Below are positions 44,412 to 53,111 of a stretch of DNA of 64,000 bases, in pieces. A program made the position numbers and the translations under genes. Every line of letters begins with the position of its first letter. The first letter of the stretch is position 1. Origin of the DNA: JANOSH01 sp031415695 (GTDB taxonomy: Bacteria > Actinomycetota > Acidimicrobiia > Acidimicrobiales > Ilumatobacteraceae); the NCBI GenBank assembly GCA_031415695.1, contig JANOSH010000066.1, positions 62,001 through 126,000 on the forward strand. The letters are read 5' to 3'. The notes below the pieces were generated by a model. That model saw only the letters and a program-made list of their open reading frames with translations. It was not told the DNA's origin and searched no databases.

Positions 44412-45646
44412 TGACCCGCCAACTGCCGGGCCAGCTCATCTCGGTGCCGGGGATCGGCAATGGCAATCATTCGTGCGGCACGTTGCCGTAGCGACGCTCC
44501 TCGCAGGTCGGCGATGCCGTGCTCGGTAACAATGATGTCGGCGTCGGCCCTTGACGTTGTCACGATGCCACTCGCAATACTGGCCACGATCCTCGACACC
44601 GACCCCCCAGCGACAACCGACGGCAGAGCAATGATCGAGCGTCCGCGAGACGAGGTGAGCCCGGCGCGGGCGAAGTAGCCCTGCCCACCAACGGTTCCAA
44701 GGTGTCGGCGACCGGCGATCTCACCGTTGATCTGTCCGGAGAGGTCGACCTCGATAGCCGAGTTGATAGCGAAGAACGATTCGAAATGGGCCAGAACCCG
44801 GGGGTCGTGGGTGTGGGCTACCGACCGCATCTGGAGGGCGGAATTCCGGTCGGCCCATCGGTACAGTCGATCGCTTCCGAACAACGCCCCCGTCACGCAC
44901 AGCCCAGCATCGATCTCCTTGTGGCTATTGGTAACCACCCCGGCCTCGACCAGGTCGACCAATGCGTCGGTCATGAGGCCCGAGTGCACGCCGAGGTTCC
45001 GGCCGTTCACGAGTTTGGCGATAACGGCGTCGGGTGTTGCGCCCACCCCAATTTGGAGCGTGGCGCCATCGGGAATGAGCCCGGTGATGTGGTCAGCGAT
45101 AGCGAGATCTTGTTCGGAGGGTGGCCGACGTGGAACCTCGATCAATGGGCGATCGTCGAACACGCTGTCCGTAATCTGGTCGTGGCGAATGAGCGTGTCG
45201 CCGTACGTGAAGGGCACATGCGGGTTGATCTCGGCCAGCGTCACACGGGCCAACCCAATTGCTTGCTGCAGATAGTCCGACACCAGCCCGAGTGAGTGCT
45301 GGCCGTCTTGCACCGTAGTGCTTAACTGGGCCAACACGACATCAAACCGAAGCTGTCCCGAGCCGATCAGCCGTGACACTTCGCCTAGGTGGATAGGTAG
45401 TACGTCAAGTACACCAGCGGTCGTGAGCAGCGACGTTTGACCCACACCGCCGAGCCCGCTGAACGTCAGATGATCGGCATGTTCGGGTGTGAACAGCCCG
45501 GTAAACGAGGCAGTCACAAAGACTCGAACGTCACGAAGCAGATGACGTTGCGCTACGAGCGCTTCGACCAGAGCCCGTGGCTCGGCGGTGCCCTGACCAA
45601 CAAGGATCGAGTCCCCGGGTTCGATGTAGCGCGTTAGGTCAATCAT
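44408..45646 (-). CDS. Acetyl-CoA hydrolase/CoA-transferase family protein
   Basis: 412 residues from ATG 45646 (an ATG at 45655 is three codons upstream). The family active-site Glu lies in FFAINSAIEVDLSGQIN near 300, with GLGGVGQ near 68 and GTVGGQGYFARAG near 325. Enzymes of this type move CoA between acetate and 4-hydroxybutyrate, butyrate or other acids. A DIIVTEHGIADLRG segment is present near 375, as usual. It is convergent with the cyclase-family gene, whose stop codon overlaps its own. Confidence 0.87.
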   Translation of the reverse strand: MIDLTRYIEPGDSILVGQGTAEPRALVEALVAQRHLLRDVRVFVTASFTGLFTPEHADHLTFSGLGGVGQTSLLTTAGVLDVLPIHLGEVSRLIGSGQLRFDVVLAQLSTTVQDGQHSLGLVSDYLQQAIGLARVTLAEINPHVPFTYGDTLIRHDQITDSVFDDRPLIEVPRRPPSEQDLAIADHITGLIPDGATLQIGVGATPDAVIAKLVNGRNLGVHSGLMTDALVDLVEAGVVTNSHKEIDAGLCVTGALFGSDRLYRWADRNSALQMRSVAHTHDPRVLAHFESFFAINSAIEVDLSGQINGEIAGRRHLGTVGGQGYFARAGLTSSRGRSIIALPSVVAGGSVSRIVASIASGIVTTSRADADIIVTEHGIADLRGASLRQRAARMIAIADPRHRDELARQLAGH

Positions 45647-45720
45647 GGGTCCCATTGAACACGTTCTCGCCCGAGTCCCGGCTCGCTTTTCGATACCGCA
45701 GCCGGGCGAGATGGTGGTCG

Positions 45721-45760
45721 AGGGGCCTCGAGGGGCCGCGAGGGGCCGCGCGGGGCCGCC
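45721..45760. repeat. Four GC-rich 10-bp tandem copies
   Basis: Successive decamers of the form AGGGGCC(T/G)CG, the last with C in place of A and ending CC. They lie in the 150-bp gap between two minus-strand genes (CoA transferase and acyl-CoA dehydrogenase). A possible G-rich structure or slippage site; no function is indicated. Confidence 0.7.
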
Positions 45761-45795
45761 ATGAACGACCGACTATGGACGATGGCCGTCTTTGG

Positions 45796-46965
45796 TTAGT
45801 CGTCGTAGAGGTGGGCTCGGCCGAGACGTTCAAGACACGTCTCGGCGCTCCACGGCAACATCGTGCTACCGAGACGGGCATCGCGATACATGCGTTCTAG
45901 CGGAAACGTCTTCATCATCGACTGACCACCGCATACGCGAATGGCCAGCGATGCTACCTCGGCCGCGTGTTCCATCACCGTGGCTGCGGCCGCCCAAGCC
46001 GTCACCAAGTCGGCGTTGCTCGGGTCGAGCGTGGCGTTGTCAACTGACCGAAACAACAACGCTCGGCTCTGCTCGAATTTCAGTTGCATCTGTGCCCAGC
46101 CGAACTGCTTTACCGGATGGTCTCGTCGTGCGCCTGTGGTCTGTCCTGGCACCTCGCCGCGCAGATACGCCGCTGTGATATCGAGCACACCCTGGGTCAA
46201 GCCGAGATACGTGGGACAGAGCGATAAGAACAGCCACGGGTACCGCAACGCGGCCTGATTGTAGGTACCCGCAGGCATCCATTCGTTGGGCCCAGGCACG
46301 AATACGTCGTTCATGAGGAGCGTTCGCGACACGGTGCCGCGCATACCAAGCGGATCCCAATCGTCGACAATCTCGACCCCGGTGGCCGACGCTGGTACAC
46401 CGAGCAGTCGGATGATGTCTTCACCAGGAACCTGGCAGGTGACGTTGTAGTACGTGGCCGAACCCGACAGCGACGCAAAGATCTTTCGGCCAGTCACCTT
46501 CCATCCGCCGTCGACGCGAACCGCGATTGTAGCGACCCCGGTGGTTGCTCCCGGTGCAAGCCCCTCGGAAAACGGTTGACTGTGAATGTCGCCATGTTCG
46601 ACCACACCACGGAACATCTCGGCGCGGACTCGTTCGTGGCCGACCCGTTGCTCATTGGAGAGATCAAGGAGGTCGGCAACCTGGCCGCACCACAACATCG
46701 TGGCGTTGTGCATGTTGAACGTCAGCCCAGTAGCACCACAACTACGACCGATCTCCACGCTAACCCGCACGTAGTCGCGATAGGTGGCACCGAGCCCTCC
46801 GTAACGAGTAGGGACGCAGGCTGCGAGCAGTCCGTTGGCGTGGAAGTCGGCAAAGTTCTCCGATGGAAATCGGGCCTCGCGGTCGTACGTGACCGCGCGC
46901 TCCTTCATGCGGGGGGCCATGTCGCGTACCAGGCCGACAAGATAGTCGCAACGCTCGCTCGTCAT
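45796..46965 (-). CDS. Acyl-CoA dehydrogenase-like flavoprotein
   Basis: 389 residues. An N-terminal helical domain (FPSENFADFHANGLLAACVPTRYGGLG), a middle strand domain (VTGRKIFASLSGSATYYNV), and a C-terminal helical domain with RVCGGQSMMKTFPLERMYRDAR near 350, the typical FAD-binding end. The catalytic Glu position was not assigned. Alternative family members of this type are monooxygenases (DszC/HpaB-like), so oxidation of a CoA ester is the likely but not certain reaction. It is divergent from the alpha/beta hydrolase. Confidence 0.83.
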   Translation of the reverse strand: MTSERCDYLVGLVRDMAPRMKERAVTYDREARFPSENFADFHANGLLAACVPTRYGGLGATYRDYVRVSVEIGRSCGATGLTFNMHNATMLWCGQVADLLDLSNEQRVGHERVRAEMFRGVVEHGDIHSQPFSEGLAPGATTGVATIAVRVDGGWKVTGRKIFASLSGSATYYNVTCQVPGEDIIRLLGVPASATGVEIVDDWDPLGMRGTVSRTLLMNDVFVPGPNEWMPAGTYNQAALRYPWLFLSLCPTYLGLTQGVLDITAAYLRGEVPGQTTGARRDHPVKQFGWAQMQLKFEQSRALLFRSVDNATLDPSNADLVTAWAAAATVMEHAAEVASLAIRVCGGQSMMKTFPLERMYRDARLGSTMLPWSAETCLERLGRAHLYDD

Positions 46966-47046
46966 GAGCGGCGACTCTTGCGTACAGCAGCACGTGCAGT
47001 CAAGAACGTTGACGCCGATACCCGACAGGCTGTCTACTTAGCGATT

Positions 47047-47844
47047 GTGGCTGCATCCTTCGATGTCGATGGCGACCGGTTTGGCTGGCGAGAACAGGGA
47101 CGTGGCGACGTCGTTGTACTGCTTCACGGGCTGGGCGGAAGCCGACTCTCGTGGGAACCACAGATGGCCGGTCTGTCCGACACCATGAGAGTCGTGGCCT
47201 GGGATATGCCCGGATATGGCACTTCGTTGCCGCTTGATGGAGCGGTCACCTTCGCGGCGTTGGCCGATGCTGTGGCCGAGTTCATTGGCGAGCTTGGCGT
47301 GAACCAGGCCCATGTCGTTGGAATATCGTTCGGGGGAATGATTGCCCAGTATGCAGCTTCTGCGCATACAGGCTTGGTCGCATCTTTGACACTGCTCGCA
47401 ACGAGCCCAACGTTCGGGCTCGACGGTACCGATGCCGTCGAATGGCGTGCCCGTCGGCTTGCCCCACTCGATGCCGGACAGGAACCAATCGACTTCGCCG
47501 ACGCCGTTCTCGGCGCACTTGCGGGACCATCGATCACGGTACGGGCTCTGGCTGGCCAGCGCGCTGCCATGGCGCGAATCACCAGCCACGCATTGCGTAC
47601 GTCCATCGACTGTCTGGTCACTCACGACAGTCGTCCCATGCTCGCCAACATCACGGCTCTCACACTGTGTCTTGTCGGTGCGCTCGACGACGAAACGCCC
47701 CCGGCCTACAGCGAACTGCTCGCCCGGCTCATTCCATGTGCTCGTGTGGAAGTGGTACCGGGCGCGGGTCACCTCCTCAATGTCGAGGCACCTGTGGTTG
47801 TCAACTCGCTCATCCGCGCTCACATCAAGAACGCATCGCAATGA
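47047..47844 (+). CDS. Alpha/beta hydrolase, possible N-formylmaleamate deformylase-like (NicD-like)
   Basis: 265 residues from GTG 47047. HGLGGS near 31-36 (oxyanion), the nucleophile elbow GISFGGM near 95-101, and the C-terminal His in GAGHLLNVEA near 244. It overlaps the next gene by 4 nt, and that gene resembles the ring-cleaving dioxygenase NicX. In nicotinate degradation an alpha/beta hydrolase (NicD) removes formate from the NicX product, so the pair may do so here. Other alpha/beta hydrolase roles remain possible. Confidence 0.7.
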   Translation: MAASFDVDGDRFGWREQGRGDVVVLLHGLGGSRLSWEPQMAGLSDTMRVVAWDMPGYGTSLPLDGAVTFAALADAVAEFIGELGVNQAHVVGISFGGMIAQYAASAHTGLVASLTLLATSPTFGLDGTDAVEWRARRLAPLDAGQEPIDFADAVLGALAGPSITVRALAGQRAAMARITSHALRTSIDCLVTHDSRPMLANITALTLCLVGALDDETPPAYSELLARLIPCARVEVVPGAGHLLNVEAPVVVNSLIRAHIKNASQ

Positions 47845-48896
47845 GCGCACCCGAGTGGCGACACATTCGAGCCTTCGCCGACCACCTCTCGCGTTGCCAA
47901 CTCGTCGCAGGCGAGACCGTAGCCATTCTGAGCGAAGCTCAAAGCCGGGCGTCGTTGGTAACAGCGGCGCGGTTGGCTGCCCAGTCGCTCGGCGCAGCCG
48001 TGTTCGATGTACTCGTACCGACTCCGGCATCGTCGAACCCGGTACCAATACGGTCCACTGGTGCATCTCAAGCAGTCGCCCACAACCCTGGCGTCATTGC
48101 CGCTTTGGCTGCGTCGAACTTGGTTGTCGACTGCACCGTCGAAGGGTTGCTCCACGCACCAGAGCTCTCCCAAATTCTGGTGGCCGGTGCACGGGTGTTG
48201 ATGATCTCAAACGAGCATCCCGACACCTTTGATCGCATTACGTGGGACCCCGACCTCGTGCGCCGCGTGCATCTCGGGCTCGACCGCGTGAACTCGGCGA
48301 CCATCATGCATGTCACCAGCGCCGCCGGTACTGATCTTCGTGTCCGGCTCGCTGGTGCGTTCACGGCGGGTTCGACAGGCATTACTAGTGGGCCGGGCAC
48401 CATTGCCCATTGGCCCGGTGGACTGATAGTCGCGTTTCCGGCAACGGCTTCAACCAACGGCACCGTAGTGCTGGCACCAGGAGATCTGAATCTCACCTTC
48501 GGTCGATACCTTGAGACCCCAGTGCGGCTCACTGTCGTTGACGACTACGTGGTCTCGATCGAGGGCGACGGTTTGGATGCCGCTCTGTTCACCAACTACT
48601 TGGCCGCTTTCGACGATCGCGAAAGTCTCGCGGTGAGCCATGTGGGCTGGGGAATGAACCCGGCGGCCCGTTGGGAATCGATGCAGCTCTACGACAAGGC
48701 TGATTTGTGGGGGACCGAAGCACGGGCCTTCGCCGGAAACTTCTTGTATTCGCTTGGCGCGAATGAAAACGCGGGCCGATTTACTGCTGGCCACTTCGAT
48801 CTGCCGATGCGCAATTGCACAATCACGCTCGACGGCGAGCCTGTGGTGGTGGCGGGAGTGTTAGCAGCGCCCCTGGCTGCAATCAGTATCGAGTGA
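47841..48896 (+). CDS. NicX-like 2,5-dihydroxypyridine 5,6-dioxygenase/M29-type protein
   Basis: 351 residues, the same length as P. putida NicX as I recall. The metal-ligand pattern is seen as H267 in SHVGWGMN and H318/D320 in AGHFDLP; recalled NicX ligands are H265, H318 and D320. The N-terminal 220 residues form a separate domain (AILSEAQSRASLVTAARLAAQ...). The family is distantly related to M29 aminopeptidases, so a peptidase is the alternative. NicX cleaves dihydroxypyridine to N-formylmaleamate; the gene partner is a NicD-like hydrolase, but no NicC or nicotinate hydroxylase is in the window. The last 36 bases overlap the convergent lipoprotein gene. Confidence 0.65.
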   Translation: MSAPEWRHIRAFADHLSRCQLVAGETVAILSEAQSRASLVTAARLAAQSLGAAVFDVLVPTPASSNPVPIRSTGASQAVAHNPGVIAALAASNLVVDCTVEGLLHAPELSQILVAGARVLMISNEHPDTFDRITWDPDLVRRVHLGLDRVNSATIMHVTSAAGTDLRVRLAGAFTAGSTGITSGPGTIAHWPGGLIVAFPATASTNGTVVLAPGDLNLTFGRYLETPVRLTVVDDYVVSIEGDGLDAALFTNYLAAFDDRESLAVSHVGWGMNPAARWESMQLYDKADLWGTEARAFAGNFLYSLGANENAGRFTAGHFDLPMRNCTITLDGEPVVVAGVLAAPLAAISIE

Positions 48897-49310
48897 CGCA
48901 CTGGTCTCGGGACCAACGATTCCGTCGGCACCGAGCCCTTTCGCGGCCTGGTATGCCTTCACTGCTTTGTCGGTTTGGGCTCCGAAAAGTCCGTCGGCCG
49001 GTCCGGCTGCGAAACCGAGTTTGGTGAGACGGGCTTGGAGTTTCTTGACGCGCTCACCCGCATCGTTCTTCTTCAGTGCACCGGTTGGTGACTCGGCCTT
49101 GTACCCAGCAGGAAGTGCTGCCGTGGTAGTTGTGGTTGGCGCGGTAGTTGTGACGGGCAGAGGCACGGTTGTCGGCGCGACTGTGACGATGGTCTTGGCC
49201 GCCGTCGTGGTGGTGGTGGTCGCTGCTGTCTTCTTTGCGCTCCCTCCACAACTTGCGAGCGCGAACGACGCAGCCAAGCAGGCGACACCAATCGTCTTGG
49301 AAGCTTTCAC
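48861..49310 (-). CDS. Peptidoglycan-binding lipoprotein
   Basis: 149 residues. A signal peptide with lipobox LASC (cleavage before C21 when starting at GTG 49310), a Thr-rich linker of about 40 residues, then a PG_binding_1 domain (GERVKKLQARLTKLGFAAGPADGLFGAQTDKAVKAYQAAKGL). GTG 49310 has GAAAGGTGG at the right distance; GTG 49319 is also possible. The product should be anchored in the membrane and bind cell wall. It overlaps the NicX-like gene tail to tail. Confidence 0.85.
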   Translation of the reverse strand: MKASKTIGVACLAASFALASCGGSAKKTAATTTTTTAAKTIVTVAPTTVPLPVTTTAPTTTTTAALPAGYKAESPTGALKKNDAGERVKKLQARLTKLGFAAGPADGLFGAQTDKAVKAYQAAKGLGADGIVGPETSASLDTDCSQGRC

Positions 49311-49396
49311 CGACACCACCTTTCGGTCATCCCCAACCGCACGTTAGTAGGTGTCAGAGCATACAATCGTCACCTTGCAATATTTCAGATGACAAA

Positions 49397-49410
49397 CGAA
49401 CAAGTGTTCG
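49397..49410. promoter_or_regulatory. LexA SOS box upstream of dinB
   Basis: CGAACAAGTGTTCG fits the Gram-positive LexA consensus CGAAC-N4-GTTCG with both arms perfect. It ends 13 bp before the dinB ATG and abuts the probable -10 TATATT (49412-49417), so LexA would block the promoter directly. Confidence 0.8.
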
Positions 49411-49411
49411 C

Positions 49412-49417
49412 TATATT
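49412..49417 (+). promoter_or_regulatory. -10 element of dinB
   Basis: TATATT ends 6 bases before the ATG at 49424, the spacing of leaderless actinobacterial promoters. No Shine-Dalgarno is needed; GAAGG lies between but is close to the start. Confidence 0.6.
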
Positions 49418-49423
49418 GAAGGC

Positions 49424-50674
49424 ATGTCGAATGCCGGTGCAAACATTCTGCACGCCGATCTCGATGCCTTCTATGCATCGGTTGAACAGCTGCTCGATCC
49501 GTCGTTGCGCGGACGGCCCATAGCCGTCGGCGGCGGGGTGGTGCTGGCCGCTTCGTACGAGGCCCGGGTCTTTGGGGTTCACGGCGGCATGTCGGGATAT
49601 CAGGCTCGCAAGCTCTGCCCAAGCTTGTTGTTTGTCGCCGGGCACTTCAGCGAGTACCAGCGGCTGGCCGACCGCGTCATCGATGTACTGGTCGACTTCA
49701 CGCCCGCTGTCGAGCGGATCTCAATCGACGAAGCGTTCTGTGATGTTTCAGGTGCTGCTCGGCTTTTCGGATCGCCGGCCGCGATTGCAGCCTCCATTCG
49801 CAGCCGGGTGCGCACTGAAATTGGCCTACCAATTTCTGTAGGTATTGCACGTACCAAACATCTGGCGAAGATAGCTTCGCAGGTGGCCAAACCCGATGGT
49901 CTTGTACTCGTCGAACCCGAGTACGAAACCGAGTTCCTTGCTCCGTTGCCAGTCGGCCTGATCTGGGGCGTCGGACCCGTCACTCGTGGTCGTCTTGCCG
50001 ACGAAGGAATTCGCACCATTGGCGAACTAGCCGAAGCTGACCCGTCGGCGCTGCAGCGTCTCCTCGGACATGCAGTCGGGTCCAAGCTGGGTGCGTTGGC
50101 GAACAACGTCGATCAACGTCGTGTCGAGTCGGGCCGTCGGGCTAAGTCGGTTGGCGCGCAATCAGCGTTCGGTCGCTGTGCTCCCGACCCGCAGTTCATC
50201 ATGCAGGTAGTCAGCCATCTTGCCGACCGGGTCGGCGGCCGACTCAGGGCAAAGCACCTTGCGGGTCGTACGATCACGGTACGGGTGCGCTGTACTGGCC
50301 TTCGGTCTGTGACCCGGTCCATTACTCTCGCTGCTCCGCTCTCAGCTACCCGTACATTGGCCGAGGTCGCCGCCGACCTGGTTGCTTCGGCTGTGGGCAG
50401 CAATGGGCCTCGTATCGAGGTAACCCTGATTGGTATAGCCGTTTCCCAACTCGTCAACGAACGGGCGTTACAACTCGAACTGTCGCTCGGTGCCCACGAC
50501 GAACGCAGCCGACCAGGCACATCGGCTGGATCGGGCCGCTGGTCAGTTGATCATTCGGTCGATGCTGTTAGGCGCCGATTTGGACGCGACGCAGTCGGCT
50601 ACGCATCCGTTGTGTTCTCCGGTGCCGGTCGCGTGCCTGACGAGTTTCGAGCGCTGGCCGAACATGACGACTAG
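49424..50674 (+). CDS. dinB: DNA polymerase IV, Y-family
   Basis: 416 residues. HADLDAFYASVEQ near 9-21 and SIDEAFCDVSGA near 100-111 supply the catalytic acidic residues. SVGIARTKHLAKIASQVAKPDG is the usual lesion-bypass palm segment, and the HhH-type region (GPVTRGRLADEGIRTIGELAEAD) follows. It copies damaged DNA at low fidelity. LexA box and -10 just upstream show SOS control. The C-terminal LQLELSLG may be the beta-clamp-binding motif. ATG 49424 is chosen because of the promoter; longer frames to 49235 cross the SOS box. Confidence 0.92.
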   Translation: MSNAGANILHADLDAFYASVEQLLDPSLRGRPIAVGGGVVLAASYEARVFGVHGGMSGYQARKLCPSLLFVAGHFSEYQRLADRVIDVLVDFTPAVERISIDEAFCDVSGAARLFGSPAAIAASIRSRVRTEIGLPISVGIARTKHLAKIASQVAKPDGLVLVEPEYETEFLAPLPVGLIWGVGPVTRGRLADEGIRTIGELAEADPSALQRLLGHAVGSKLGALANNVDQRRVESGRRAKSVGAQSAFGRCAPDPQFIMQVVSHLADRVGGRLRAKHLAGRTITVRVRCTGLRSVTRSITLAAPLSATRTLAEVAADLVASAVGSNGPRIEVTLIGIAVSQLVNERALQLELSLGAHDERSRPGTSAGSGRWSVDHSVDAVRRRFGRDAVGYASVVFSGAGRVPDEFRALAEHDD

Positions 50675-50683
50675 AACCGTTGG

Positions 50684-51433
50684 CTACGAACGCGTGTCGC
50701 TTGCAAGATGGCCGGCGCGGTGGCCGCCCTTCCAGTCCTCCATCTTGGGCGTATCGCTTGTGCCACGAAGAATGGTGAGTTGTGGTGGTTCTCGCAGGCT
50801 TCGCTTCATCTCCGCGAAGCCAGGAAAGGCCGCAAGGGTCGTGACTGCGTCCCACAGTCGAAGCGCTTCCTCGTCGCTTGGAATGCGGGAAATCACCGGG
50901 CCAAAGAACGACAGACCACTCGGTCCAAACGTGATGATTGGCGTGCCCACGTCTCGGCCGGTTCGTGACAACGCAAGTTCGGTCTCGGCATCGAGCAGTT
51001 CGTCCCACGAGTCGTCGTCGAGGGCCGAGGCATAGCTAGCCGGCAACCCTGCGGCGCAAAGAACCTCGATTGCGTGGTCGGTGGTACTGAGCCGCACCCG
51101 CATACCCGAACCCTTGGGTTTGTCCCAATAACTCTCGCCGTACGCTGTCACCAAGGCCCCCATTGGTTCACGGCCGAGGTCGTTACGAACGGCGGCGGCG
51201 ACACGCAACATCCGCAGCCCAGCCGTGTGCCCCTGTTCGTATTCGGGCGGAAAATCGGTGGCGTAGTTCTTGGCCTTGTTCAACAGACGCAAGGAGATGA
51301 ACCGCCAGTCGACGAGATAATCACGCTGGTCTGCAACCTTCACGAGCCAGCGAGAGGTCAGCCATGCAAACGGGCACACGGGGTCCCAGAAAAACTCAAC
51401 GTCATAGTTCGGTGCCGAATTCGGATGGGTCAT
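50684..51433 (-). CDS. DsbA-fold protein, mycothiol-dependent nitroreductase-like
   Basis: 249 residues. FFWDPVCPFAWLTSRWL near 14-30 has the CPxxW pattern (single cysteine C19) of the Rv2466c-type DsbA-like reductases that use mycothiol. The thioredoxin fold continues with DVGTPIITFG near 166, where cis-Pro is expected. The family in mycobacteria activates nitro compounds and protects against oxidative stress. It is divergent from the SDR, 29 bp away. Confidence 0.82.
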   Translation of the reverse strand: MTHPNSAPNYDVEFFWDPVCPFAWLTSRWLVKVADQRDYLVDWRFISLRLLNKAKNYATDFPPEYEQGHTAGLRMLRVAAAVRNDLGREPMGALVTAYGESYWDKPKGSGMRVRLSTTDHAIEVLCAAGLPASYASALDDDSWDELLDAETELALSRTGRDVGTPIITFGPSGLSFFGPVISRIPSDEEALRLWDAVTTLAAFPGFAEMKRSLREPPQLTILRGTSDTPKMEDWKGGHRAGHLASDTRS

Positions 51434-51462
51434 GTTCGCAGTCTCGCACTACCGTGTCGCCG

Positions 51463-52206
51463 ATGAATACTCAGGGTCCCGTCACCGTTATCACCGGAGC
51501 AAGTCGGGGGATTGGCGCCGCCACAGCCCGAGCGACAGCGCGTGCTGGCCACTGCGTAGTCGTCAACTACGCGGCGAGCGCCAAGCGAGCTTTGGATGTG
51601 GTGGCTGGCATCCGCGACCTTGGCGGCACCGCAATTGCGGTTCAGGCCGACGTCAGTGTCGAAGCCGAGGTAGTGCATCTGTTTGCCATTGCGGCCGACG
51701 AATTTGGCTCCATCACCGGACTCGTGAATAACGCAGGCATTGCCGCTGGATACGGAAAGGTCGAGGACCTCGACATAGAGGCAACCCGTCGCATGTTCGA
51801 CATCAATGTGCTCGGTAGTTTCCTGTGCGCTCGCGAGGCCCTACGGCGCATGGATTCGGGCTCGGCCATCGTCAACGTCTCGTCGGCTGCTGCGAGAATT
51901 GGCGGCGCTGGCGAGTGGGTCGATTACGCGGCCACAAAGGGTGCCATTGACACCATGACACTAGGTCTCGCAAAGGAAGTGGCAGCGCGCGGAATTCGGG
52001 TCAATGCGGTGCGCCCCGGACTAGTCGATACCGACTTCAACGAACAAGCCAGCCCCGGTCGTGTCGAGCGTTTCGTCGCTGGAGGCCTCATTCCGTTCGG
52101 TCGCTGTGCAACCGTCGATGAGGTCGCCGACGTCGTTGCCTGGCTTCTCTCGCCTGCGTCCTCGTACGTAAGCGGCGCCCTTATCGATGTATCGGGGGCT
52201 CGCTAG
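51463..52206 (+). CDS. Short-chain dehydrogenase/reductase
   Basis: 247 residues. The cofactor motif TGASRGIG near 11-18, NNAG near 88, a serine in VNVSSAAA near 138, YAATKGAI with catalytic Tyr-Lys near 157, and the C-terminal PGLVDTDF are all intact. FabG-like in overall length; substrate unknown. ATG 51463 is within 13 bp of a TACCGT-like -10; the longer in-frame start at 51364 crosses the divergent promoter. Confidence 0.9.
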   Translation: MNTQGPVTVITGASRGIGAATARATARAGHCVVVNYAASAKRALDVVAGIRDLGGTAIAVQADVSVEAEVVHLFAIAADEFGSITGLVNNAGIAAGYGKVEDLDIEATRRMFDINVLGSFLCAREALRRMDSGSAIVNVSSAAARIGGAGEWVDYAATKGAIDTMTLGLAKEVAARGIRVNAVRPGLVDTDFNEQASPGRVERFVAGGLIPFGRCATVDEVADVVAWLLSPASSYVSGALIDVSGAR

Positions 52207-52210
52207 CTGC

Positions 52211-52999
52211 TTACAGCGGCGACAGCTCCCAGAATCGTTCGGTCTTGGGCAGCACGTCCTGAATGGTTTCCGCTGGCACCTGTACCAGTGCCGACAGTTG
52301 GCTCGCGTAATGACGAACGGCGTCGGCTTTGGACTCGGGGTCGATGCTGATCGTTCGTGGTTGGGCCGAGAGCCCGTTTTCCCTGATGATTGTGTTGCAC
52401 CGCTGGTCGCCCGGGCCCGACCACAGGTATGGCAGGTCTTCATACAGCACGACAGGAATTTCTAAACGCAGTAGCTCGGGAAGGAGAGAGTCGGTCAGGG
52501 CCACGTGATCGATGTGCGCTGCGCCGCCGCCCGGAGGCCGCCTTGCTGGCCAGAGCCGATGGTACACCCGCTCGGGGATGCTGTACTTGCGGCCCGCACC
52601 GACGGGAAGTGCCACGGTCGGCCTGACGCCTGAAGCCGACCATTCCAATGAAATCGCGTCAAGCACCGCGAGACGTTCATCGGCTGTGAGTTGTTCTCGC
52701 GACTGGACATATTCGAACGGTACGAGGTCGACTTCTTGATGGTCGACCCGCAGCGACGCCATAACATCACGCTCTTCGGCGAGACGAGCTGTCATGTGAT
52801 CTTGAGCTGAGCTGAAGCCTCGGTCACGATCCCAATCGGTGGCTTGGATGCCTGACGGGACATGGGTGAAGACGTTGATGACTTTGCACGAGTGGGCGTG
52901 CGCGAGAAGACCAAACGTCGACAACACCGCATCGTCAAAATGTGGCGATACAACAATAAATGTTGAGGAGCCGACCTCCTCGTCCCACCCGCTGGACAT
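52211..52999 (-). CDS. PIG-L/MshB-like deacetylase
   Basis: 262 residues. The zinc motif SPHFDDAVLS near 18-27 (PHPDD class) and AHIDHVAL near 165 supply the metal ligands. The family removes N-acetyl groups from amino sugars such as mycothiol precursors or glycolipids. This branch, with WPARRPPGGGAAHIDH, is a less studied secondary-metabolite type. Convergent with the SDR, with only 4 bp between. Confidence 0.85.
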   Translation of the reverse strand: MSSGWDEEVGSSTFIVVSPHFDDAVLSTFGLLAHAHSCKVINVFTHVPSGIQATDWDRDRGFSSAQDHMTARLAEERDVMASLRVDHQEVDLVPFEYVQSREQLTADERLAVLDAISLEWSASGVRPTVALPVGAGRKYSIPERVYHRLWPARRPPGGGAAHIDHVALTDSLLPELLRLEIPVVLYEDLPYLWSGPGDQRCNTIIRENGLSAQPRTISIDPESKADAVRHYASQLSALVQVPAETIQDVLPKTERFWELSPL

Positions 53000-53111
53000 G
53001 TGTTAGAAACCCGATTTCTGAAGTCTGTGGCAGGTGATCTCAGCACTGCCCCCGCCTTACACCGGAGTGCACAATATAGGGCGTTGACAGGTGGCGCTAG
53101 TCTCAATTGGC

